Below, one piece after another: positions 1 to 8,437 of a stretch of 64,000 nucleotides of DNA (its first letter is position 1; the number at the start of each line of letters is the position of its first letter). This stretch comes from Streptomyces sp. NBC_01142 (GTDB lineage: Bacteria; Actinomycetota; Actinomycetes; Streptomycetales; Streptomycetaceae): assembly GCF_026341125.1 (NCBI RefSeq), contig NZ_JAPEOR010000001.1:1054001-1118000 (forward strand). The letters are read 5' to 3'. Made by a program: the position numbers and the translations under genes. The notes under the pieces were generated by a model. The model had not been told where the DNA came from. It was given only the letters and a program-made list of their open reading frames with translations, and did not search any database.

Positions 1-1873
1 ACTCGTAGACACCGGCGATCGACGCGATGGTCGCGGTCGGCGCGATGGCGAGCAGCAGCGAGTTGCGCATGCCGGTCTTCGCGATACGGGCGCGCAGCGC
101 GTCCCACCGCTCAGGCCAGTTCCGCTCGACGTCGTAGTGGTCGGGGTGCAGTACGCCGCGCGCCGAGCGGGTCTCGGACCACGCGGGCAGCGGGCCGTTG
201 CGCTCCGCGAGGTCGCAGGACGCCTCGTAGGCCGCGAGCATGATCCGCTCGGCGATCTTCGTGGAGAGCGCCTTCGCCTCGGGCGAGTCGAAGGGGAGAC
301 GGAGCTTGAAGAAGACGTCCTGGAGGCCCATCGCGCCCAGGCCCACCGGCCGCCAGCGGGCGTTGGAGCGCCCGGCCTGCTCGGTCGGGTAGAAGTTGAT
401 GTCGACGACCCGGTCCAGGAAGGTGACGGCGGTGTGGACGGTTTCGTCCAGCCGCGCCCAGTCCAGATCCCCGCCGTCGGGCCCCTCCACCACGAACGAA
501 CCCAGGTTGACCGAACCGAGGTTGCAGACGGCCGTCTCGCCGTCGTCCGTCACCTCCAGGATCTCGGTGCACAGGTTCGAGGAGTGGACGACCTTGCCGG
601 GCTCGGCCGTCTGGTTGGCCGTGCGGTTGGAGGCGTCCTTGAAGGTCATCCAGCCGTTGCCGGTCTGGGCGAGCGTGCGCATCATCCGGCCGTACAGCTC
701 GCGGGCCGGGATGGTCTTGCGCGCCAGCCCTTCGGCCTCCGCCTTGCGGTACGCGGCGTCGAACTCGTCGCCCCACAGGTCGACCAGGGCCGGCACCTCG
801 GCGGGGGAGAACAGCGACCAGTCGGCGTCGGCCTCGACACGGCGCATGAACTCGTCCGGGATCCAGTGCGCGAGGTTCAGGTTGTGCGTACGCCGCGCGT
901 CCTCACCGGTGTTGTCACGCAGCTCGAGGAACTCCTCGATGTCCGCGTGCCAGGTCTCCAGGTAGATCGCGGCGGCGCCCTTGCGCCGGCCGCCCTGGTT
1001 CACGGCGGCGACCGAGGCGTCAAGGGTCTTCAGGAACGGCACGATGCCGTTGGAGTGGCCGTTGGTGCCGCGGATCAGCGAACCGCGGGCACGGATACGG
1101 GAGTACGAGAGCCCGATGCCGCCGGCGTGCTTGGACAGGCGCGCGACCTGGTGGTAGCGGTCGTAGATCGAGTCGAGCTCGTCCAGCGGAGAGTCCAGCA
1201 GATAGCAGGACGACATCTGCGGGTGGCGGGTGCCGGAGTTGAAGAGCGTGGGGGAGGAGGGGAGGTAGTCGAGCCGGCTCATCAGCCCGTACAGCGAGGC
1301 GACTTCGTCCAGGGCGCGTACCGAGGTGTCCTCGGCCAGTCCGCAGGCGACGCGCAGCATGAAGTGCTGCGGCGTCTCGATCACCTGGCGGGTGAGGGGG
1401 TGCCGCAGGAGGTAGCGGCTGTAGAGCGTCCGCAGCCCGAAGTACCCGAAGCGGTCGTCGGCGGCCTGGTCGATCAGAGCGTCCAGGTGTGCGGAGTGGA
1501 GCTCCACGAACTCGGCCGTGCGGTCGGCGATCAGGCCTTCGCGATGGCCGACCGCGACGGAGGCGGAGAAGGCCACCGCGCCCTGCCCGGCTGCCTCGTC
1601 CGCGATGTGACGGGTCAGCAGGCGGGCTGCGAGCCGCGAGTAGGCAGGGTCCTCGGAGATCAGGCCCGCGGCCGCGTCGGTGGCGAGGCCTCGCAACTCG
1701 GCAGCGTCCGATGCGGCGTTGCGGCCGCGCAGTGCGGCGGCGGCGACACGGCCCGGGTCGGTGTCGGGCAGATCCGCGGTGAGGTCGGTCAGGGTCCGCA
1801 GAAGCGCGGTCCCGGGGCCGTCCGCCACCTGGTCGGAAATGCCTGAAGCCGGATCGGCTGGCGCGATGGTCAC
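1..1873 (-). CDS. nrdA: Ribonucleoside-diphosphate reductase, large subunit (5' part, cut by window edge)
   Basis: Reads on the minus strand from a GTG at 1873 (V-T-I-A-P-A-D) preceded by GGGAG, and runs open to base 1, so about 624 N-terminal codons are present and the C-terminus is missing. It supplies dNTPs by reducing ribonucleotides in the cytoplasm. Seen: the large-subunit blocks SPTLFNSGT, QMSSCYLLD, the NQGGRRKGAAAIYLETWH stretch, SSNLCTEI, and the active-site neighbourhood with N-L-G-S-V-N-L. Regulation: two NrdR-type boxes and a cobalamin riboswitch lie directly upstream (2005-2188), as known for the class Ia nrdABS operon of Streptomyces, which is repressed when B12 lets the class II enzyme work. 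The small subunit gene is expected beyond the window. Class Ia rather than class II rests mainly on this riboswitch context. Confidence 0.9.
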   Translation of the reverse strand, partial: MTIAPADPASGISDQVADGPGTALLRTLTDLTADLPDTDPGRVAAAALRGRNAASDAAELRGLATDAAAGLISEDPAYSRLAARLLTRHIADEAAGQGAVAFSASVAVGHREGLIADRTAEFVELHSAHLDALIDQAADDRFGYFGLRTLYSRYLLRHPLTRQVIETPQHFMLRVACGLAEDTSVRALDEVASLYGLMSRLDYLPSSPTLFNSGTRHPQMSSCYLLDSPLDELDSIYDRYHQVARLSKHAGGIGLSYSRIRARGSLIRGTNGHSNGIVPFLKTLDASVAAVNQGGRRKGAAAIYLETWHADIEEFLELRDNTGEDARRTHNLNLAHWIPDEFMRRVEADADWSLFSPAEVPALVDLWGDEFDAAYRKAEAEGLARKTIPARELYGRMMRTLAQTGNGWMTFKDASNRTANQTAEPGKVVHSSNLCTEILEVTDDGETAVCNLGSVNLGSFVVEGPDGGDLDWARLDETVHTAVTFLDRVVDINFYPTEQAGRSNARWRPVGLGAMGLQDVFFKLRLPFDSPEAKALSTKIAERIMLAAYEASCDLAERNGPLPAWSETRSARGVLHPDHYDVERNWPERWDALRARIAKTGMRNSLLLAIAPTATIASIAGVYE

Positions 1874-2004
1874 GTGGTGCTCTCCCTCGCTCGGCTCTGG
1901 GCCGGCGGGGGGAGGGGGAAGGCCGTACGGGCGTGTACGTGCCCGCAGAAGGGCAGCACACCGCACGGCATCCACCGGCCCAACCGCGAGGCCCGGACGT
2001 CTCG

Positions 2005-2135
2005 GCATCCGGTTCGGTCGAGCCGGATGCACCGTCGGCAGGTCTTCGGACTGACCAGGTACGACAAAGCGCACCACTTCACACCGTTGCGGGACAGTTC
2101 CGGATTCGCACCGGATTCCCCTGCGGCGACAGCGA
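2005..2135 (-). promoter_or_regulatory. Cobalamin (B12) riboswitch in the nrdA leader
   Basis: Read on the minus strand, the leader holds the conserved cobalamin-riboswitch core: GGGAATCCGGTGCGAATCC, then ACTGTCCCGCAACGGT, and after a variable arm AGTCCGAAGACCTGCC (complement of about 2037-2052). Immediately downstream is a perfect 8-bp hairpin, GCATCCGG (2005-2012) against CCGGATGC (2023-2030), a plausible expression platform. The element ends about 130 nt before the nrdA GTG. B12 riboswitches upstream of class Ia RNR genes are known in Streptomyces; whether this one acts on transcription or translation cannot be read from the sequence. Confidence 0.92.
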
Positions 2136-2141
2136 GCATGA

Positions 2142-2188
2142 GCATACATGTGGGGGCCGCTTGATGACGCACCCCCCACATGTTGTGT
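2142..2188 (-). promoter_or_regulatory. Pair of NrdR-type boxes upstream of nrdA
   Basis: Two 16-bp boxes share the core ACATGT: GCATACATGTGGGGGC (2142-2157) and CCCCCACATGTTGTGT (2173-2188). Their core centres (2148.5 and 2180.5) are 32 bp apart, about three helical turns, which is the spacing known for tandem NrdR boxes. They sit just upstream of the riboswitch, where the promoter should be. NrdR is the ATP/dATP-sensing repressor of RNR operons; binding here is inferred. Confidence 0.65.
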
Positions 2189-2347
2189 CGTGGCCCGCGT
2201 ATGGAGGAGGGCGCGACTCGGAGAGGTGCGTGTGGGCCGGTGGGCTTCCCCTGCCTGCCTCTTCCCGAAACCGGGCAAGCTCCGGACCCCGTACGGCCTT
2301 CGGGAGTGTCCCCGATCGCCGGACGGGCTGACGCTTCAGCCCCTCGG

Positions 2348-2389
2348 GTCGGCCAACGCGCAAGGCCTCGCGTCGGCCAACGCGCAAGG
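2348..2389. repeat. Two-copy 18-bp direct repeat, period 24
   Basis: The 18-mer beginning GTCGGCCAACGCG occurs at 2348-2365 and again, identical, at 2372-2389. The second copy runs into the left arm of the symporter terminator. It lies in the 567-bp gap 1874-2440 between nrdA and the symporter gene, which otherwise holds the riboswitch, the NrdR boxes and that terminator. No function is evident. Confidence 0.8.
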
Positions 2390-2428
2390 GCCGCCGCGCC
2401 CCTGTCGGGAAGCGCGACGGCCCTTGCG
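2383..2428 (-). terminator. Hairpin terminator after the symporter gene
   Basis: CGCAAGGGCCGCCGCGC (2383-2399) pairs with GCGCGACGGCCCTTGCG (2412-2428) with one mismatch around a 12-nt loop, 12 bp past the symporter stop. There is no U-tract, as is usual for Streptomyces terminators. Confidence 0.7.
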
Positions 2429-2440
2429 TCGAGGCCGCGG

Positions 2441-4066
2441 TCAGTGACCCGCGCCCGCCGTTGCCTTGGGGAGCTCGGTCCGGACGCCGGGGTCGCCCGC
2501 GTCCGCCGTGTAGTCCGACGGGTCCGTCTCGTCGACGCCCTCCGGAGCCTTGGCCGCCCGCAGGACAAACGTCATGACCACCGTCACCAGCATGTTCAGC
2601 ACGAACGCCGTCAGGCCGATGTAGCCGATCTCGCCGATACCCGGAATCTCCGCGGACGAGCCGCCGAAGTGCTTCTGGGTGGGGCTCGCCACGCCGTACG
2701 CCGCCGCCGTGCCGTAGATCATGCCGACCGCCCAGCCCGCCAGCAGCGCCCAGCGGTGGAACCAGCGGGTGAACAGGCCGCCCACCAGCGCCGGCAGCGT
2801 CTGGAGGATCCAGATGCCGCCGAGCAGCTGGAAGTTGATCGCCACCGTCTTGTCCATGGTCAGGACGAAGGCCAGCGCTCCCACCTTCACCAGCAGCGAG
2901 ACCAGCTTGGAGACCTTGGTCTCCTGCGCCGGTGTCGCATCGGGCTTGATGAAGTCCTTGTAGATGTTCCGGGTGAACAGATTCGCGGCCGCGATCGACA
3001 TGATCGCCGCCGGCACCAGCGCGCCGATCCCGATCGCCGCGAAGGCGACACCCGCGAACCAGTCCGGGAACATGGTCTCGAAGAGCTGAGGGATCGCCAG
3101 CTGACCGTTCTGCACCTTGATGCCGGCCGCGATCGCCATGAAGCCGAGCAGTGCCAGCAGACCCAGCATCAGCGAGTACAGCGGCAGGATCGTGGTGTTG
3201 CGGCGGATCACGTCACGGCTGCGCGAAGAGAGCGTCGCCGTGATCGAGTGCGGATACATGAAGAGCGCGAGCGCCGAGCCCAGCGCCAGGGTCGCGTAAC
3301 CCCACTGGCCCATCTCCCCGGGTACGAGCGCGCCCCGCGGTTTGTCCGTCGCCGGGTTGATCTGCGCGTAGGCGTCACCGGCCTTGGCGAAGATCTCGTC
3401 GAAGCCGCCCAGCTTGATGGGGATGTAGATGATCGCCACCGCGATGACGATGTAGATCAGCGTGTCCTTGACGAACGCGATCAGCGCCGGTGCCCGCAGA
3501 CCGGAGGAGTAGGTGTACGCCGCCAGCACGCCGAAGGCGATCAGCAGCGGCAGGTCCTTGATGAACCAGTTGGTGTCCTCGCCGCCGCCGACGCCCATCA
3601 CATCGAGCACCGCCTGGATGCCGACCAGCTGAAGCGCGATGTACGGCATGGTCGCAAGGATGCCGGTGACGGCAACCGCCAGCGAAAGCCCCTTCGAGCC
3701 GAAGCGCCCGCGCACGAAGTCGGAGGTGGTGACGTACCCGTGCTTGTGCGAGACCGACCACAGACGCGGCAGGAAGGTGAAGATCAGCGGGTAGACGAGA
3801 ATGGTGTACGGGACGGCGAAGAAGCCCGCCGCGCCCGCCGCGTAGATCGCCGCGGGGACGGCGACGAAGGTGTACGCCGTGTACAGGTCGCCGCCGAGCA
3901 GGAACCAGGTGACCCAGGTGCCGAACGACCTGCCGCCCAGGCCCCATTCGTCGAGGCTCTCGCTCTCGGCCCTGCGCCAGCGCGCGGCCAGGAAGCCCAT
4001 GACCGTGACGGCCAGGAAGAAGAAGATGAAGACGGCGAGTGCTACGCCGTTCACGCCGTCCTTCAC
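2441..4066 (-). CDS. Sodium:solute symporter, likely monocarboxylate uptake
   Basis: A 541-residue integral membrane protein of the sodium:solute symporter family, probably importing a short organic acid with Na+. About 13 hydrophobic segments are visible, starting with A-V-F-I-F-F-F-L-A-V-T-V near the N-terminus. Family blocks include GLGGRSFGTWVTWFLLGGD near residue 45 and the core TTSDFVRGRFGSKGLSL. It starts with GTG at 4066, overlapping the stop of the upstream DUF3311 gene (GTGA, 4063-4066), so the two are translationally coupled. DUF3311 partners are typical of MctP-like transporters of acetate, pyruvate or lactate; the actual substrate is not readable. A strong hairpin follows the gene. 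Confidence 0.88.
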   Translation of the reverse strand: MKDGVNGVALAVFIFFFLAVTVMGFLAARWRRAESESLDEWGLGGRSFGTWVTWFLLGGDLYTAYTFVAVPAAIYAAGAAGFFAVPYTILVYPLIFTFLPRLWSVSHKHGYVTTSDFVRGRFGSKGLSLAVAVTGILATMPYIALQLVGIQAVLDVMGVGGGEDTNWFIKDLPLLIAFGVLAAYTYSSGLRAPALIAFVKDTLIYIVIAVAIIYIPIKLGGFDEIFAKAGDAYAQINPATDKPRGALVPGEMGQWGYATLALGSALALFMYPHSITATLSSRSRDVIRRNTTILPLYSLMLGLLALLGFMAIAAGIKVQNGQLAIPQLFETMFPDWFAGVAFAAIGIGALVPAAIMSIAAANLFTRNIYKDFIKPDATPAQETKVSKLVSLLVKVGALAFVLTMDKTVAINFQLLGGIWILQTLPALVGGLFTRWFHRWALLAGWAVGMIYGTAAAYGVASPTQKHFGGSSAEIPGIGEIGYIGLTAFVLNMLVTVVMTFVLRAAKAPEGVDETDPSDYTADAGDPGVRTELPKATAGAGH

Positions 4067-4353
4067 TGCGACGCACCCCCCTTGCGGGCGCGCTGGTCAC
4101 GCTGCCACAGCTTGTACGCGATCATCGTCAAAAGGGTCGAGATGAGGACCCAGAGCATTTGGTACCAGTAGAAGAACGGAATGCCGATAAACATCGGCTC
4201 GACCTTCGCGTACGAGCCGACCCAGAGCATCGCCACGAACGGCGCGAAGAGACAGAGGGCGACGACCACACGCACCGGCGTGATCAGTGGTTGTTTCACT
4301 TCCGGCGCTTCAGGCTCTTCCGGCGCTTGTGGCGCCTCAGGCACTGCTGACAT
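4063..4353 (-). CDS. DUF3311 small membrane protein, symporter partner
   Basis: A 96-residue protein with an acidic, Pro/Glu-rich N-terminus (about residues 3-22) and two membrane segments, roughly 28-46 and 60-80, ending in a basic Arg/Lys tail. The second half, with EPMFIGIPFFYWYQMLW, is the DUF3311 signature. Such proteins are regularly encoded just before sodium:solute symporters and are presumed to help assemble or modulate them, as DUF485 proteins do for acetate permeases. The ATG at 4353 opens a two-gene operon; its stop overlaps the symporter start. Confidence 0.85.
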   Translation of the reverse strand: MSAVPEAPQAPEEPEAPEVKQPLITPVRVVVALCLFAPFVAMLWVGSYAKVEPMFIGIPFFYWYQMLWVLISTLLTMIAYKLWQRDQRARKGGASQ

Positions 4354-4401
4354 ACGGCGGCTCCGTCTCCTCGCCCATCATCTGTGTAATGCGCAGGAAA
4401 T

Positions 4402-4680
4402 CTAGGCGAGGGTGCGCGCAGCGTCACCCCCCGTCCGTATATCGGTACGGCAACGACTTCTGGTCGCGTCGCGTGCGGTGACACTTCGGCAGCAGCGGAA
4501 CCCCGCACACGGGTCCGACTCCTGTCGGTCCGTCCGCATCCGCTCGAATTCCCGTCGGGACGGCGCGGACGCGGCCGGAACGTGGGACCTCTCATGCGCG
4601 ACATACCGCTCGTACGCCGAATCATCCAGCAATTCCCGTACGTACCGCCGGACCGCACCAATGGCGCCGTCGCAGTCCAA
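4402..4680 (-). CDS. YbdD/YjiX-like small protein with aberrant C-terminal tail (possible relic)
   Basis: Starts at a TTG (4680) with GGAG six bases upstream. Residues 1-64 resemble the YbdD/YjiX family: AVRRYVRELLDDSAYERYV, then SRREFERMRTDRQESDP, ending G-F-R-C-C, where family members normally stop. Here the frame runs on for 28 unrelated Arg-rich residues to 4402, as if the stop had been lost. YbdD proteins are usually encoded next to the carbon-starvation/pyruvate transporter CstA, and none is present; the nearest transporter is the unrelated symporter operon 49 bp downstream on the same strand. It may be an orphan gene or a decaying fragment. The family call is from memory of the motif. 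Confidence 0.5.
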   Translation of the reverse strand: MDCDGAIGAVRRYVRELLDDSAYERYVAHERSHVPAASAPSRREFERMRTDRQESDPCAGFRCCRSVTARDATRSRCRTDIRTGGDAARTLA

Positions 4681-5040
4681 CTTCGACTCCGCGTAAGGGG
4701 CTTCTTCGAGTTACGCGGTCTCCGGGAGATTCCCTGGCTCGTTCGGGTGCGGCAATCAAGGAGTAAGGCTTCCTCAACAGCCCTTTCGCGGAGTCGAGTT
4801 CGGGCCTATGGGTGGTTCATTCTCCTTGACACTTCTGGTTGGTCTACGCCAATATCGGAATTGGCCTGCACCAAGTGCGGCCGCCGGTCGGACCGGCCGT
4901 TCGGCCGTGCCGTCGCCGGGCGGGCCGCGCTCGGCGACGTACATCCGGTCACGCATGGTGCGACCCGGGTCTCGCGCACTGCCGCGGCCGAGGTGCTGGT
5001 CGGCTGAGAGCAGCGCGCCCGGGGCCGCACCATCGGACTC
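4681..5040. other. 360-bp gap between the YbdD-like gene and dasR
   Basis: No convincing protein gene. It holds the orphan DasR-type operator/promoter at 4826-4852, whose transcript would run rightwards across GC-rich sequence into the 3' end of dasR on the opposite strand. Frames crossing the stretch look like non-coding GC-rich sequence. Confidence 0.6.
4826..4852 (+). promoter_or_regulatory. Orphan DasR-type operator overlapping a promoter
   Basis: TTGACA (4826-4831) is followed after 18 bases by CAATAT (4850-4855), a plausible -35/-10 pair. The palindrome-like TTGGTCTACGCCAA (4839-4852) fills the spacer and matches the DasR operator core (consensus about TGGTCTAGACCA). This layout is typical of GlcNAc-repressed chitin genes. 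No gene follows on the plus strand before the convergent dasR stop at 5041. Confidence 0.5.
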
Positions 5041-5904
<864 letters not shown>

Positions 5905-5962
5905 TCAGGTGTCGGTCCGATAACGGACGCGACAGCCCTTCTTATACACCCTTGACACCCCT

Positions 5963-6002
5963 AAAGGTCTAGGCCAAGCTCCCGGTACTGGTCTAAACCA
6001 TT
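5963..6002 (+). promoter_or_regulatory. Two DasR operators (dre) in the dasR-dasA spacer
   Basis: AAAGGTCTAGGCCAAG (5963-5978) and ACTGGTCTAAACCATT (5987-6002) both fit the 16-bp dre consensus ACTGGTCTAGACCAGT, the second at 13 of 16 positions. They are 24 bp apart. TTGACA (5952-5957) just upstream is a likely dasA -35 with the first site lying over the spacer and -10 region. Repression of dasABC by DasR through such sites is established in Streptomyces. Confidence 0.85.
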
Positions 6003-6088
6003 AAAGACCAGGTCCCAGCCCCACGGGCAGTACTCGGCGTAGGTCTTCGCGGAGGGCAGGGGTTGCAGGCATCCCTGAGGAGGGTGGC

Positions 6089-7369
6089 GTGAAGCGCAAG
6101 CTCATCGCGGCAATAGGCGTCGCGGGCATGATGGTCGGCCTGGCGGCCTGTGGTGATTCGGACAAGGGCGGGGACAAGGCCGGTGGCGAAGCCAAGGAGC
6201 TGACCGTCTGGCTGACGGTCGACGCCCAGAACAACTGGCCCGACCTGGTGAAGGCGGCCGACGACGCGGTCGTCAAGCAGCACCCGGGCATCAAGATCAA
6301 GCACGAGTACTACGGATGGCCGGACAAGAACGCCAAGTTCGACGCCGTACTCGCCACGGACAAGGCTCCGGACGTGGTCGAGATGGGCAACACCGAGATG
6401 CTCGGCTACATGGTGAAGGGTGCCTTCGCCGAGGTCGACCCGAAGAAGTTCGAGCAGTCGGACGCGTGGCTGGACGGCCTCAAGGAGTCCGTCTCCTACG
6501 AGGGCAAGACCTACGGTGTCCCGTACTACGCCGGTGGCCGTGTCGGCACCTGGCGCAAGGACCTCGCCGCCGAAGTCGGCGTGAAGGCCACTCCGAAGAC
6601 CTACCAGGAGCTCACCTCCGCCCTGGACAAGATCCAGGAGGAGAAGGGCGACAAGTTCAGCGCCTGGTACCAGCCTTCGCCCGACTGGTACGCCGCGATG
6701 TCCTTCGTCTACGACGCCGGTGGCTCCATCGCCAAGAAGGACGGCGACACGTGGAAGGCCAACCTCTCCTCGGCCGAGTCCCTCAAGGGTCTCAATGAGT
6801 ACAAGTCGATCATCGACAAGTACATGCACGGTGACAAGACGAAGGACGAGGCCGACCGTCCGGTCGTCTTCGGCCAGGGCAAGTCCGCGACCATCTTCAG
6901 CGCGGCCTGGGAGGGCGGCACCGCCGCGGACCCGAAGAACGACAAGGTCGGCAAGCTCGCCGACAAGATCGAGAACTTCGTGATGCCCGGTCCGTCCGGC
7001 AAGGCCCTGCCCGTCTTCCTCGGCGGTTCCGACCTGGCCGTCCCGGTCAAGTCCAAGGCGCAGGACGTCGCGGCCGAGTGGATCAACGCCTTCACCGGCG
7101 CCCGGGGCCAGAAGGGTCTGCTCGCCAAGGGCAACCTGCCCAACAACAAGACGGACCTGGCGACCCTGAAGAACGACCCGAAGACGCTCGTCCCGGCCAC
7201 CGCTGCCGAGTCCAACTGGTTCGTGCCGATGGCGCCGGGCTGGGGGCAGGTCGAGAAGGCCCAGATCCTCAAGACCATGCTGCAGGAGATCGGCACCGGC
7301 AAGAAGTCGGCCGAGGACGCCGCGAAGGCCGCGGACGCCGCGATCGACGAGGTCATCAACACCAAGTGA
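6089..7369 (+). CDS. dasA: Chitobiose-binding lipoprotein DasA (ABC importer)
   Basis: A 426-residue extracellular solute-binding lipoprotein. It starts at GTG 6089 after GAGGAGGG. The signal peptide carries lipobox L-A-A-C with lipidated Cys21, followed by a family 1 solute-binding fold. In Streptomyces DasA delivers N,N'-diacetylchitobiose, the product of chitin digestion, to the DasBC permease. No ATPase is encoded here; the shared ATPase MsiK normally energises this importer from elsewhere. The gene opens the dasABC-hexosaminidase operon and is controlled by DasR through the two operators upstream. Spacing to dasB is 75 bp. Confidence 0.94.
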   Translation: MKRKLIAAIGVAGMMVGLAACGDSDKGGDKAGGEAKELTVWLTVDAQNNWPDLVKAADDAVVKQHPGIKIKHEYYGWPDKNAKFDAVLATDKAPDVVEMGNTEMLGYMVKGAFAEVDPKKFEQSDAWLDGLKESVSYEGKTYGVPYYAGGRVGTWRKDLAAEVGVKATPKTYQELTSALDKIQEEKGDKFSAWYQPSPDWYAAMSFVYDAGGSIAKKDGDTWKANLSSAESLKGLNEYKSIIDKYMHGDKTKDEADRPVVFGQGKSATIFSAAWEGGTAADPKNDKVGKLADKIENFVMPGPSGKALPVFLGGSDLAVPVKSKAQDVAAEWINAFTGARGQKGLLAKGNLPNNKTDLATLKNDPKTLVPATAAESNWFVPMAPGWGQVEKAQILKTMLQEIGTGKKSAEDAAKAADAAIDEVINTK

Positions 7370-7444
7370 CCTATCGGCAGGGCCTCGTCGCCTCGACGGG
7401 GCCCTGCCGCCCGTACCGGGAGAGGGACCGCTGAGGAGCACGGG

Positions 7445-8437
7445 ATGAGTGCCGCAGAGACAACCACCGTCAAGGTGCCGCCGACGCGGCAATCGCCGCC
7501 GCAGGGGGCCGGCGCCGCCACCCCCGCAAAGCCGGGCAGGAGGACAGCGGGCGGGGCGGGAGTGCCGTGGCTGCTGCTCGCGCCGTGCCTGCTCGTCCTT
7601 CTCCTGGTCCTCGGCTATCCGCTGGTGAGGCTGGTCACCCTCTCCTTCCAGAAGTTCGGCCAGCCCCAGCTGTGGGGCTTCCAGGAACCGGAGTCCGTCG
7701 GCTTCGACAACTTCTCCAAGATCCTCGGGAACAGCGAGTTCTGGGCCGTCGTCCTGCGGACCGTCGTGTTCGCCGTCAGCGCCGTGGTCCTGACCATGGT
7801 CATCGGCATGCTGATCGCCCTGCTGCTGCAGCGCGTCTCCGGCTGGATGAAGACCCTGGTCAACATCGCGCTCGTGGCGAGCTGGGGCATGCCCATCATC
7901 GTCGCCACCGCGATCTTCAAGTGGCTCTTCGACGCGGACTACGGCGTACTCAACTGGCTGCTCTCCAAGCTGCCCGGGGTCGACATGGTCGGTCACAACT
8001 GGTTCGCCAGCGGCCCCCAGGGACTCGCCGTGATCGTCCTGCTGGTGGTCTGGGGCGCCGTGCCGTTCGTCGTGATCACCCTCAGTGCCGGCCTCACCCA
8101 GGTGCCCAAGGAGCTCGAGGAAGCCGCCCGTCTCGACGGCGCCGGCGCCTGGGGAGTCTTCCGCTTCGTCACCCTGCCGATCCTCAAGCCCCTGATCGTG
8201 ATGCTGACGACGCTCTCGGTGATCTGGGACATGGGTGTCTTCCCGCAGGTCTTCGTGATGCGCAACGGCCACCCCGAGGCCGAGTTCCAACTGCTCACCA
8301 CGTACTCGTACGACAAGGCGTTCGTCGTCAACGACTACGGCACCGGCTCGGCGATCGCGCTGGTCACCGTAGTCCTGCTGCTCGCTGTGGTCGCGGTCTA
8401 CATGCGCCAGATGCTCAAGATCGGAGAGGTGGAGTGA
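7445..8437 (+). CDS. dasB: Chitobiose ABC transporter permease DasB
   Basis: A 330-residue membrane protein with an extended Pro/Ala/Gly-rich cytoplasmic N-terminus (about residues 1-38) and six hydrophobic segments. The binding-protein-dependent permease loop is visible as TQVPKELEEAARLDGAGAWG near residues 217-236, the EAA motif that docks the ATPase. It is the MalF-like partner of DasC, with substrate delivered by DasA. Its stop overlaps the dasC start (GTGA, 8434-8437). Confidence 0.94.
   Translation: MSAAETTTVKVPPTRQSPPQGAGAATPAKPGRRTAGGAGVPWLLLAPCLLVLLLVLGYPLVRLVTLSFQKFGQPQLWGFQEPESVGFDNFSKILGNSEFWAVVLRTVVFAVSAVVLTMVIGMLIALLLQRVSGWMKTLVNIALVASWGMPIIVATAIFKWLFDADYGVLNWLLSKLPGVDMVGHNWFASGPQGLAVIVLLVVWGAVPFVVITLSAGLTQVPKELEEAARLDGAGAWGVFRFVTLPILKPLIVMLTTLSVIWDMGVFPQVFVMRNGHPEAEFQLLTTYSYDKAFVVNDYGTGSAIALVTVVLLLAVVAVYMRQMLKIGEVE

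Noticed and set aside
137..1846. Long plus-strand open frame opposite nrdA
   Set aside because: It is the mirror of a conserved coding sequence in GC-rich DNA; its translation is low-complexity Val/Gly/Arg-rich with no motif, whereas the minus strand reads a clear ribonucleotide reductase.
2180..4171. 663-codon plus-strand open frame over the symporter
   Set aside because: Arg/Asp/Gln/His-rich shadow of the symporter; the minus strand has membrane helices and family motifs.
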